DNA of 11,054 nucleotides. It comes from an uncultured Bacilli bacterium. Lineage in GTDB: Bacteria > Bacillota_I > Bacilli_A > RF39 > UBA660. The translations under genes and the position numbers were made by a program. Where the stretch lies: positions 1-11,054 of the forward strand of contig CALVRK010000028.1 in assembly GCA_944358565.1 (NCBI GenBank), given 5' to 3'. Of the stretch, positions 1 through 5,482 are shown piece by piece. The notes under the pieces were generated by a model. That model was not told the DNA's origin. It worked only from the letters and a program-made list of their open reading frames with translations, and made no database searches. Each line of letters starts with the position of its first letter. Within the stretch, counting starts at the first letter, position 1.

Positions 1-1
1 A

Positions 2-168
2 AAATATAGGTGTCCTAGATGTAATAAATTTACTTCATCAGTTAATGATATATTAAAACCAATAAGGTTAAAATATTAGGATATAGCTGGATATTCAAGC
101 GTGATATATTTAAAGGTTATTTTATGAGAGCACATTCTGGTAACTTTATATATAGGGCAAAGATTTGA
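2..168 (+). pseudogene. Possible broken coding remnant with a CxxC motif, unrecognised
   Basis: Reading from base 2, an open frame that enters from the left edge encodes a short peptide with YRCPRCNKF, a zinc-ribbon-like CxxC, and stops at TAG 77-79. A second frame, shifted by one base, is open from about 49 to a TGA at 166-168 and reads SWIFKRDIFKGYF followed by MRAHSGNFIYRAKI. The two could be pieces of one frameshifted gene, for example the zinc-ribbon end of a transposase, or chance open stretches. I do not recognise a family. No Shine-Dalgarno site is seen. The region lies convergent to mnmL and before its terminator. Confidence 0.25.
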
Positions 169-170
169 TT

Positions 171-203
171 AAAAAAGCTCTAATTAATATTACATTTAGA
201 GCC
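171..203 (-). terminator. Intrinsic terminator of mnmL
   Basis: On the minus strand GCTCTAA (202-196) pairs with TTAGAGC (183-177) as a perfect 7-bp stem with a 12-base loop. Six T residues follow (plus-strand A171-176). The hairpin overlaps the last codons and the TAG stop of mnmL. Confidence 0.8.
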
Positions 204-1121
204 TTGATAAGTATTTCGTTTAACCATTTCTTTATCGATGCCATTTAGGACATCGATCTTTTTAGTTGTCCATATAGGGGTGATTAATTCTTCTTTCATG
301 GGATCACCAGTTAGTCTTTGAATAACAATGTTAGGATTTAGATGTTCTAATTGTTTGATGACTATATCAATGTATTCATCTTTAGTTAGAATATGAAATG
401 GTTTTAATTTATAATATTTTTCCAAAGGAGTATCTTTTAGGACTGAAAGCATGTGAATTTTGATACCATCAATTTGTAATTTATTTAAGTATTTAGCAGT
501 TTCAATCATCATTTCTTTAGTTTCACCTGGTAAGCCATTGATAATATGGGCGACAGTAAATATGCCTTTAGATTTTAATTTGTTTAAAGTTTCTTCAAAA
601 CATTTGAGCTCATGACAACGATTTATTATTTTTGATGTTTTTTCGTGAATGGTTTGAAGGCCTAGTTCAATCGTTAAAAATGTTGTTTTATTTAACTTTT
701 CTAGATAATCTAAGCATTCATCACTTATGGCATCTGGTCTTGTGGCAATGGCGAGACCAACAACATTATTTTGGTTTAAAACAGTTTCATATTTTTCTTT
801 TAATATGTTTACGGGAGCATATGTATTAGTTCTAGCTTGAAAGTAGGCGATGTATTTGGCATTTGGCCATTTTTTATTCATGACTTTTTTAATTTCATTA
901 AACTGTTTGATTAAATCTTCTTTAGGATTACCACCGTATTCACCACTACCTGATTTAGAGCAATATATGCATCCATTTTTAGATAAAGTACCGTCAATAT
1001 TAGGACAAGTGAAACCGGCATTTAAGCTTATTTTACATACTTTTCCTCCAAATTTTTGTTTATAAAAATAATCTAATGTATGATATCTTTTATTAGTATT
1101 TGAGTATATAAATTTGTCCAT
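180..1121 (-). CDS. mnmL: Radical SAM enzyme MnmL (YtqA/YhcC family, TIGR01212-type)
   Basis: A complete 313-residue protein that closely follows B. subtilis YtqA from memory of that sequence. It has KRYHTLDY near the N terminus and the family's unusual iron-sulfur cysteine arrangement: C39 in GFTCPN, then C51 and C54 in GCIYC, instead of CxxxCxxC. It also has the GSGEYGG segment, TRPD (127-130), IELGLQT (151-157), HIINGLPGE (192-200) and TGDP (271-274). YtqA has been renamed MnmL and is reported to act in the Gram-positive route from cmnm5s2U to mnm5s2U at the tRNA wobble position, together with the methylase MnmM. The function here is inferred from that homology. MnmM is not next to it: only a terminator and a remnant lie downstream. 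The ATG is preceded by GGTGAT (1130-1125). The E. coli YhcC subgroup is the alternative but matches less well. Confidence 0.9.
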   Translation of the reverse strand: MDKFIYSNTNKRYHTLDYFYKQKFGGKVCKISLNAGFTCPNIDGTLSKNGCIYCSKSGSGEYGGNPKEDLIKQFNEIKKVMNKKWPNAKYIAYFQARTNTYAPVNILKEKYETVLNQNNVVGLAIATRPDAISDECLDYLEKLNKTTFLTIELGLQTIHEKTSKIINRCHELKCFEETLNKLKSKGIFTVAHIINGLPGETKEMMIETAKYLNKLQIDGIKIHMLSVLKDTPLEKYYKLKPFHILTKDEYIDIVIKQLEHLNPNIVIQRLTGDPMKEELITPIWTTKKIDVLNGIDKEMVKRNTYQGSKCNIN

Positions 1122-1136
1122 AAAATCACCAAAAAT

Positions 1137-1164
1137 ATTATAACATAAACATTTTGTTTGTGAA
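1137..1164 (-). promoter_or_regulatory. Promoter of mnmL
   Basis: On the minus strand, TTCACA (1164-1159, five of six consensus bases) is followed after 16 bp by a perfect TATAAT (1142-1137). The expected transcription start is near 1130, which is the first base of the GGTGAT ribosome-binding site. The leader would be only about 9 nt. Confidence 0.7.
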
Positions 1165-1201
1165 AAAATAATGAAAAATGAACAATTTTATTTAAAAAAA
1201 C

Positions 1202-1230
1202 TTTATATTATAAGGGTTTTTTGATATAAT
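1202..1230 (+). promoter_or_regulatory. Promoter of the YfcC-like transporter gene
   Basis: TTTATA (1202-1207, four of six) and TATAAT (1225-1230) are separated by 17 bp. The predicted start falls at about 1237, on the first base of the GGGAGG ribosome-binding site (1237-1242). It is divergent to the mnmL promoter, with about 40 bp between the two -35 boxes. Confidence 0.65.
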
Positions 1231-1251
1231 GCTGTTGGGAGGTAGAGAAAG

Positions 1252-2877
1252 GTGAAAACAAAATTACTTAAGGTAATAGGAATATCTTTCTTAATTTATG
1301 TGGTATTAAGTTGGATTATTCCGGTAGGTACATATTCAAATGGTGAACTTACAACTAATGGAATTGATCCTGTTGGTTTAATTGATTTATTTAATGCACC
1401 TATTCAAGCTTTTATTACATTTATTTTATATGGTGTAGTATTTGCGACGATTGGTGGACTTTATGGCGTTATGGAAAAAACAGGCGCATTAGAAAAAGTT
1501 ACTAATAGAATAGGTCATGCATTTGAAGGTAAAGAAAGAGTATTTTTAGTTATTACAACTATTTTATTTACTTTACTTTCTTCAATTACAGGTTTGATTT
1601 TACCGTTATTTGTTTTAGTACCTTTATTTGCGGCAGTGTTATTTGTGATGAATTTTGATAAAGTAACAGTACTTGCTTCAACAGTAGGCTCTTTGCTTGT
1701 CGGTTCAGTAGCATCTACTTATGGTTTTAATATTACTGGCTATACAGCAAATTTATTAGCTCTTGATATGAGTAACCAAATTGTCGCCAAAGTTATTTTA
1801 TTAGTTATTTTAACAATTGTTCTTTGCGCTACTGTTGTAATGACTAGTAAAAGAGCAATGAAAAAAGAATTAAAAGAGGCAAAAGTTACTAAAAATGAAA
1901 AAGAAGTTAAAGAAGTGAAAACAGTTAAAACTTCTGAAACTAAAAGTTCTAAGAAAAAAGCTGCAACAACTTCTATTAAGAAAACTTCTAAAGAAAGTGC
2001 GAAAAAAACACCTAAAACAACAACTAAAAAAACTAACACTAAAACAGCTGGTAAAAAGAAAACAGCAAAGGGTAAATCTAATACAAAAGCATTTGCAGTT
2101 GCTAAACCAGTTAAAAAGGTTTCTGAGAAATCTAAAGTTAGTGCAGTGCCAATGGTTATAATTTTCTTATTAATGTTAATTATTTGTTTAATAGGAATGT
2201 ATAACTGGTACTATTCATTTGGTATAGAAGTATTTAGTGACATTCATGAAGCTATTATGGGTGTTCAAATAGGTGATTTCCCAATTTTTGAACATTTATT
2301 AAGTGGTGTTTCAGAATTAGGATATTGGAGTAATATAGATCTTGCTACTATGATGATTATTGCATCAGCTATTATTTCATGGATTTATAGACTTAGTTTT
2401 AATGATTATATAGAAAGTTTTGTTGAAGGAGTAAAAAAATGGCTTCCTACAGCTTTTTATGCAGCATTAGCTAGTGTTGTTTTATACATTTTATATCAAG
2501 CTTCTTATGCAGGAACAGGAACTCTTGTGGATACTATAAATGCAAAAATATTTGATCTTACTGATGGATTTAATGTACTTACAGCAAGTGCAGCTTCATT
2601 AATTGGTAGTTTCTTTTACAATGATTTATATTATTTACTTTCAGGTTTAACATCATTTACTTCAGGATTTGATGCAGCTTCATTATCAGTTGCAGGACTT
2701 TTAATTCAATCAGTTTATGGTGTTGCAATGCTTATTTTCCCAACAAGTGTTGTATTAGTTGCAGGACTTAGTTTATTCGATGTATCTTACAAAGAATGGA
2801 TGAAATATATTTGGAAGTTCGCACTTATCGCATTATTATTAGTATTACTTACTTGTGGGATAGTAACACTTTTATAA
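1252..2877 (+). CDS. DcuC/YfcC-like membrane transporter with a lysine-rich insertion
   Basis: A 541-residue polytopic membrane protein. The N-terminal part resembles the YfcC/DcuC carriers (C4-dicarboxylate and basic amino acid type of the ion transporter superfamily): IIPVGTYSNG (22-31), DPVGLIDLFNAP (39-50) and GGLYGVMEKTGAL (68-80). Hydrophobic segments lie near 5-23, 50-75, 97-133, 138-157, 178-198, 299-318, 363-380, 399-418, 445-460 and 475-540. The two membrane halves are joined by a hydrophilic linker at 199-298 with 34 lysines and much Thr, Ser and Ala, unlike the usual short loop. Substrate cannot be read from the sequence. The GTG start follows GGGAGG by 9 nt. The coding frame is intact through the linker, so this is not a visible fusion or frameshift. 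The family call is moderate because the second half is divergent. Confidence 0.6.
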   Translation: MKTKLLKVIGISFLIYVVLSWIIPVGTYSNGELTTNGIDPVGLIDLFNAPIQAFITFILYGVVFATIGGLYGVMEKTGALEKVTNRIGHAFEGKERVFLVITTILFTLLSSITGLILPLFVLVPLFAAVLFVMNFDKVTVLASTVGSLLVGSVASTYGFNITGYTANLLALDMSNQIVAKVILLVILTIVLCATVVMTSKRAMKKELKEAKVTKNEKEVKEVKTVKTSETKSSKKKAATTSIKKTSKESAKKTPKTTTKKTNTKTAGKKKTAKGKSNTKAFAVAKPVKKVSEKSKVSAVPMVIIFLLMLIICLIGMYNWYYSFGIEVFSDIHEAIMGVQIGDFPIFEHLLSGVSELGYWSNIDLATMMIIASAIISWIYRLSFNDYIESFVEGVKKWLPTAFYAALASVVLYILYQASYAGTGTLVDTINAKIFDLTDGFNVLTASAASLIGSFFYNDLYYLLSGLTSFTSGFDAASLSVAGLLIQSVYGVAMLIFPTSVVLVAGLSLFDVSYKEWMKYIWKFALIALLLVLLTCGIVTLL

Positions 2878-2899
2878 AAACTACTTTCATGTAGTTTTT
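2876..2899 (+). terminator. Intrinsic terminator after the transporter gene
   Basis: AAAAACTAC (2876-2884) pairs perfectly with GTAGTTTTT (2891-2899) around a 6-base loop. The stem begins inside the TAA stop codon (2875-2877). The A-tract and T-tract form the lower stem, so it could also work on the opposite strand. Confidence 0.75.
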
Positions 2900-2930
2900 C
2901 TTGTATATTTTTTTGAAAGATGTGGGTTTT

Positions 2931-3326
2931 ATGAAGAAATTTATTGAAGAATTTAAAACATTTGCTTTAAAAGGAAATATGGTGGATATGGCTGTTGGTA
3001 TCGTTATTGGAACTTCATTTTCTGGAATAGTGACATCACTTACAGATAATTTTATTAACCCAATATTAAATGTTGTAACTGGTGGGGCTCGTTATAATTG
3101 GCAAGATGTTTCAGGATTTATTTCATCTTTTTTAACAGCTCTTATAAATTTTGTGATTATGGCTTTTGTGCTTTTCTGTATTGTGAAGGCAATTAATAAA
3201 GTTAAATCTTTAGGCCCTAAAAAAGAAGAAAAACCAACGACTAAAAAATGCCCTTATTGTATGAGTGAGATAGATATAAAAGCGACAAGGTGTCCACACT
3301 GCACATCAGTATTAGAAAAAGCTTAA
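2931..3326 (+). CDS. mscL: Large-conductance mechanosensitive channel MscL with C-terminal zinc ribbon
   Basis: A 131-residue MscL that opens under membrane tension to release solutes in hypo-osmotic shock. The N-terminal amphipathic helix and first membrane helix are typical: EEFKTFALKGNMVDMAVGIVIG (in 6-27), followed by INPILN. The second membrane helix is at about 66-88 (FLTALINFVIMAFVLFCIV). After a Lys-rich linker, the usual C-terminal helical bundle is replaced by a four-cysteine zinc ribbon, CPYC (107-110) and CPHC (121-124). From general knowledge, such ribbon-tailed MscL proteins occur in other Gram-positive bacteria. The start chosen is ATG 2931, after GTGGG (2922-2926), because MKKFIEEFK aligns with known MscL starts. 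An in-frame TTG at 2901 would add ten residues, lacks a good ribosome-binding site and lies against the terminator. Confidence 0.93.
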   Translation: MKKFIEEFKTFALKGNMVDMAVGIVIGTSFSGIVTSLTDNFINPILNVVTGGARYNWQDVSGFISSFLTALINFVIMAFVLFCIVKAINKVKSLGPKKEEKPTTKKCPYCMSEIDIKATRCPHCTSVLEKA

Positions 3327-3335
3327 GGCTTTTTT
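3316..3335 (+). terminator. Intrinsic terminator of mscL
   Basis: AAAAAGC (3316-3322) pairs with GCTTTTT (3328-3334) around a 5-base loop and ends in a T-run. The stem is made from the last Lys and Ala codons, and the loop contains the TAA stop (3324-3326). Confidence 0.75.
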
Positions 3336-3350
3336 CTTTTTGGGGTTTTG

Positions 3351-3359
3351 TGGTAAAAT
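3351..3359 (+). promoter_or_regulatory. Extended -10 promoter of the ygjP-like gene
   Basis: TGG directly precedes TAAAAT (3354-3359), giving an extended -10 (TGn-TAnnnT). No clear -35 is seen in the T-rich terminator tail upstream. The start would fall near 3366, at the first base of the GGTGG ribosome-binding site (3366-3370). Confidence 0.55.
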
Positions 3360-3374
3360 GTATATGGTGGTAAG

Positions 3375-4019
3375 ATGGAAGTAATGTTTAATTATAAATT
3401 AGATGGACAGACTTATAATGTTTTAATGGTTAAGAAAAAAAATAAAAACACTTATATAAAGATAAAAGATGATATGACTATTTATGTGACGACTAATTAT
3501 TTAACTAGTAAAAGAGAAGTTAAGATTATTCTCGACAATGAAAAAGATTTTTTACGGAAAGCATTGTCAAAAACTAGGAAAAAATTGGAAAAAGAACAGC
3601 TTTTTTATTATCTTGGAAAAAAATATGATATAATATTAGTACCATTTGAAAATATAGAAGTTAGTGATAGTAAGATTTTTGTTAAAGATGAAAAGACTTT
3701 GGAAAAATGGCTCAAAAAAGAAACAAAGAGGATTTTTACAGAACGTTTAGAATACAATTATAATTTGTTTGATGAAGATATTCCTTTTCCTAAACTTAAG
3801 ATTCGAAATATGAAAACTAGATGGGGTGTTTGTAATAAAAGAGATAATTCGGTTACTTTAAATTCAAAATTAATTAAATATTCAATTCATGAAATTGATT
3901 ATGTTATTATTCATGAACTTTCACATTTCGTACATTTTGATCATTCTAAGGAGTTTTGGGATGAAGTAAGAATATATATGCCGGATTATAAAAAATCTGT
4001 GGCTATTTTAAAAGAATGA
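3375..4019 (+). CDS. YgjP-like (DUF45/M48-type) zinc metallopeptidase
   Basis: A 214-residue cytoplasmic protein with the YgjP/DUF45 signature. The motif TRWGVCNKR (148-156) corresponds to the family's TRWGSC. It is followed by a zinc-binding HELSH (180-184) with a third histidine H190 in FDHSKEFW. E181 would be the catalytic glutamate. The N-terminal half carries the usual beta-rich lead-in with many basic residues. The molecular substrate of this family is not settled. The ATG at 3375 follows GGTGG with only 4 nt between, similar to mscL; ATG 3384 is a possible alternative start giving 211 residues. The TGA stop overlaps the GAGGTGG ribosome-binding site of the next gene, which starts 13 bp later, so the two are probably co-transcribed. 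Confidence 0.88.
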   Translation: MEVMFNYKLDGQTYNVLMVKKKNKNTYIKIKDDMTIYVTTNYLTSKREVKIILDNEKDFLRKALSKTRKKLEKEQLFYYLGKKYDIILVPFENIEVSDSKIFVKDEKTLEKWLKKETKRIFTERLEYNYNLFDEDIPFPKLKIRNMKTRWGVCNKRDNSVTLNSKLIKYSIHEIDYVIIHELSHFVHFDHSKEFWDEVRIYMPDYKKSVAILKE

Positions 4020-4032
4020 GGTGGTTTGATAT

Positions 4033-5238
4033 ATGAAATCGAAGATGCTTTGTGTAGTGGTGCTTGTACTTGTTTTATTTAGTATTATTCTTCCAACTAG
4101 TTATGCGAAAGAAAAAACTTTGAACGAATTAGAAGCTGAAGCAAAAGCTAATAGGGAAGCATATAATAAAGCAAAAAATGAGAAAGCGTTAACTGAGGCA
4201 GAACGTGATAAGGCAAAGGCAGAAAAAGCGGAAGTAGAAAACCAAATATCAAGTATTGAAACGCAACTTGAATCTATTTCTAATCAAATGGAGGAAATTC
4301 AAAAAGATATAGATGCGAAAGATGAGCAAATGAAAGAGATTATGAGTTTTGTTCAAGTAACTAATGGTGAATCTAATTATTTAGAATATATTTTTGGAGC
4401 AACTGATTTTACGGATTTTATTTATCGTATTTCGGTGGCAGAGCAACTTGGTGATTATAATGAAGAGCTTATTGAAGAATATAATAAAGATGTGGAAAAA
4501 CTCGATAAAAAACAAGGAGAACTTAATGCTAAACAAGAAGAGTTAAATAAAAAGCAAGCAGAACTTACGGTTTTAGAGGCTAAGCTTAATAAGGAGATTG
4601 AAACATTACAATCTGGTATGGTTAGTAAGGATCAAGCTTATAAAACACAAATAGAATTAATTCAAAGCATGAAATCTAGAGGCTGTAAGGGAACTGATAC
4701 AGCATCATCATGTCAAAATCGTCTTAGCAGCAGTAGTAGTTTACCGAGTGTAAATGGAACTCATATGCCGATCAATAGTGGATATGTTACAAGTGATTAT
4801 GGCTATCGTTCATATGATGATTCATTCCATACCGGTATTGATTACTCTAAGAGCGTTGCAGGAGACCCTGTTTATCCAGTAGCTGATGGTGAAGTTATTT
4901 TACTTAATTATAATAGATCTTGTGGAAATCATATCGTGTATGTAAAGCATAATATTAATGGTCATTCTTATATTACTTCTTATTGGCATTTATCAAGCTG
5001 GTCTGTAAGTGTTGGACAAAAGGTTTCTTACACAACACAAATTGGTAAAATGGCTGGACGTAATTCAGGTGATTCATGTTCTGGAGGTATTCATGTTCAT
5101 TTGAATTTATTTGATAATGTTGGTAATAAATGGGAAAATAATGTAGCTAGAGGTGGAAATCCAAATAGTGGACGTATTAATCCTAGAACTATAGTTCCGC
5201 AAACACCAGCTAAAGGTGGTCGTTTTAGCGGAAGATAA
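4033..5238 (+). CDS. Secreted coiled-coil M23 peptidoglycan hydrolase
   Basis: A 401-residue exported murein hydrolase, EnvC/NlpD-like in layout. A signal peptide spans 1-25 with likely cleavage after PTSYA. Two Lys/Glu/Ala-rich coiled-coil stretches follow (about 27-105 and 145-195). The second contains three tandem heptads of the type KQxELN at 159-179. A globular patch between them contains YLEYIFGATDFTDFIYR. A Ser-rich linker (232-238) leads to the M23 (LytM) domain at about 245-390. It has both zinc motifs: H266 and D270 in HTGID, and HVH (354-356), plus H319 in YWHLS. The full motif set predicts an active endopeptidase cutting peptide cross-links. Two cysteine pairs (C218/C227 and C297/C349) could form disulfides outside the cell. 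It is the second gene of a unit with the ygjP-like gene and ends in a terminator. Confidence 0.92.
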   Translation: MKSKMLCVVVLVLVLFSIILPTSYAKEKTLNELEAEAKANREAYNKAKNEKALTEAERDKAKAEKAEVENQISSIETQLESISNQMEEIQKDIDAKDEQMKEIMSFVQVTNGESNYLEYIFGATDFTDFIYRISVAEQLGDYNEELIEEYNKDVEKLDKKQGELNAKQEELNKKQAELTVLEAKLNKEIETLQSGMVSKDQAYKTQIELIQSMKSRGCKGTDTASSCQNRLSSSSSLPSVNGTHMPINSGYVTSDYGYRSYDDSFHTGIDYSKSVAGDPVYPVADGEVILLNYNRSCGNHIVYVKHNINGHSYITSYWHLSSWSVSVGQKVSYTTQIGKMAGRNSGDSCSGGIHVHLNLFDNVGNKWENNVARGGNPNSGRINPRTIVPQTPAKGGRFSGR

Positions 5239-5258
5239 GAGGTTTTTCCTCTTTTTTT
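5237..5258 (+). terminator. Intrinsic terminator of the M23 hydrolase gene
   Basis: AAGAGG (5237-5242) pairs with CCTCTT (5248-5253) around a T5 loop, followed by a T-run to 5258. The stem starts within the TAA stop (5236-5238). Confidence 0.8.
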
Positions 5259-5280
5259 GACATTTTGAACTTAAAACTTT

Positions 5281-5289
5281 TGTTATATT
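5281..5289 (+). promoter_or_regulatory. Extended -10 promoter of the cse60-like gene and flippase
   Basis: TGT precedes TATATT (5284-5289), forming an extended -10. A perfect TTGACA at 5257-5262 lies 21 bp upstream, too far for a normal spacer, so the -35 contribution is doubtful. The start would fall at about 5296, the first base of the GGTGAT ribosome-binding site. Confidence 0.45.
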
Positions 5290-5306
5290 TTAAATGGTGA
5301 TATAAT

Positions 5307-5474
5307 ATGAAGGTAAAAGTTTTTGATGAAAGTCATGAAAAAGATTTAGAAGAGGTTATTAATAGGTTTATTTTGGAAGAAGAGCCTGAAATAATTGATA
5401 TAAAATTTTCAACTGCTATTGCGGTATCCGAAGAACAAATATATTGTTTTTCGGCTTTAATTGTATATAGGTAG
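5307..5474 (+). CDS. Small Cse60-family protein
   Basis: A 55-residue protein starting MKVKVFDESHEKDLEE and containing INRFILEEE, IIDIKFST and a C-terminal EEQIYCFSALIVY. This matches the pattern of the sporulation-associated Cse60 family: a small protein with an N-terminal KVKVF, a central IDIK and a QIYCFSALI end. Its biochemical role is not known to me. The ATG is preceded by GGTGAT (5296-5301), the same site used by mnmL, with 5 nt between. The stop lies inside the ribosome-binding region of the flippase gene, which begins 8 bp later, so the pair is almost surely co-transcribed. The presence of the family does not show that this organism sporulates. Confidence 0.78.
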   Translation: MKVKVFDESHEKDLEEVINRFILEEEPEIIDIKFSTAIAVSEEQIYCFSALIVYR

Positions 5475-5482
5475 GTGTTTGT

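Noticed and set aside
632..1065. Two plus-strand open frames (632-829, 850-1065) opposite mnmL
   Set aside because: They are shadows of the conserved mnmL reading frame, without ribosome-binding sites or recognisable products.
1740..2039. A 99-residue open frame on the minus strand within the transporter gene
   Set aside because: It is the antisense of the Lys/Thr-rich linker. Runs of AAA/AAG codons read backwards as TTT/CTT keep the frame open and make it look hydrophobic. There is no ribosome-binding site and no homology signal.
2901..2930. Upstream TTG start for mscL
   Set aside because: It adds ten residues not found in MscL, lacks a Shine-Dalgarno site and lies against the terminator stem. 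ATG 2931 matches family starts.
4017..4019. TGA possibly read as Trp, as in Mycoplasma
   Set aside because: The YgjP-like protein ends where its family normally does, the TGA overlaps the next ribosome-binding site, Trp is TGG everywhere, and no gene has an in-frame internal TGA.
5256..5270. TTTGACA and TTTGAAC direct repeat resembling a CtsR operator
   Set aside because: The heptads are separated by 1 base, not 3, the second is imperfect, and the downstream genes are not stress genes. It overlaps a terminator T-tract.
5301..5306. Perfect TATAAT before the cse60-like gene
   Set aside because: It directly abuts the ATG at 5307, so transcription would start inside the gene and miss the GGTGAT site. 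TATATT at 5284-5289 fits better.
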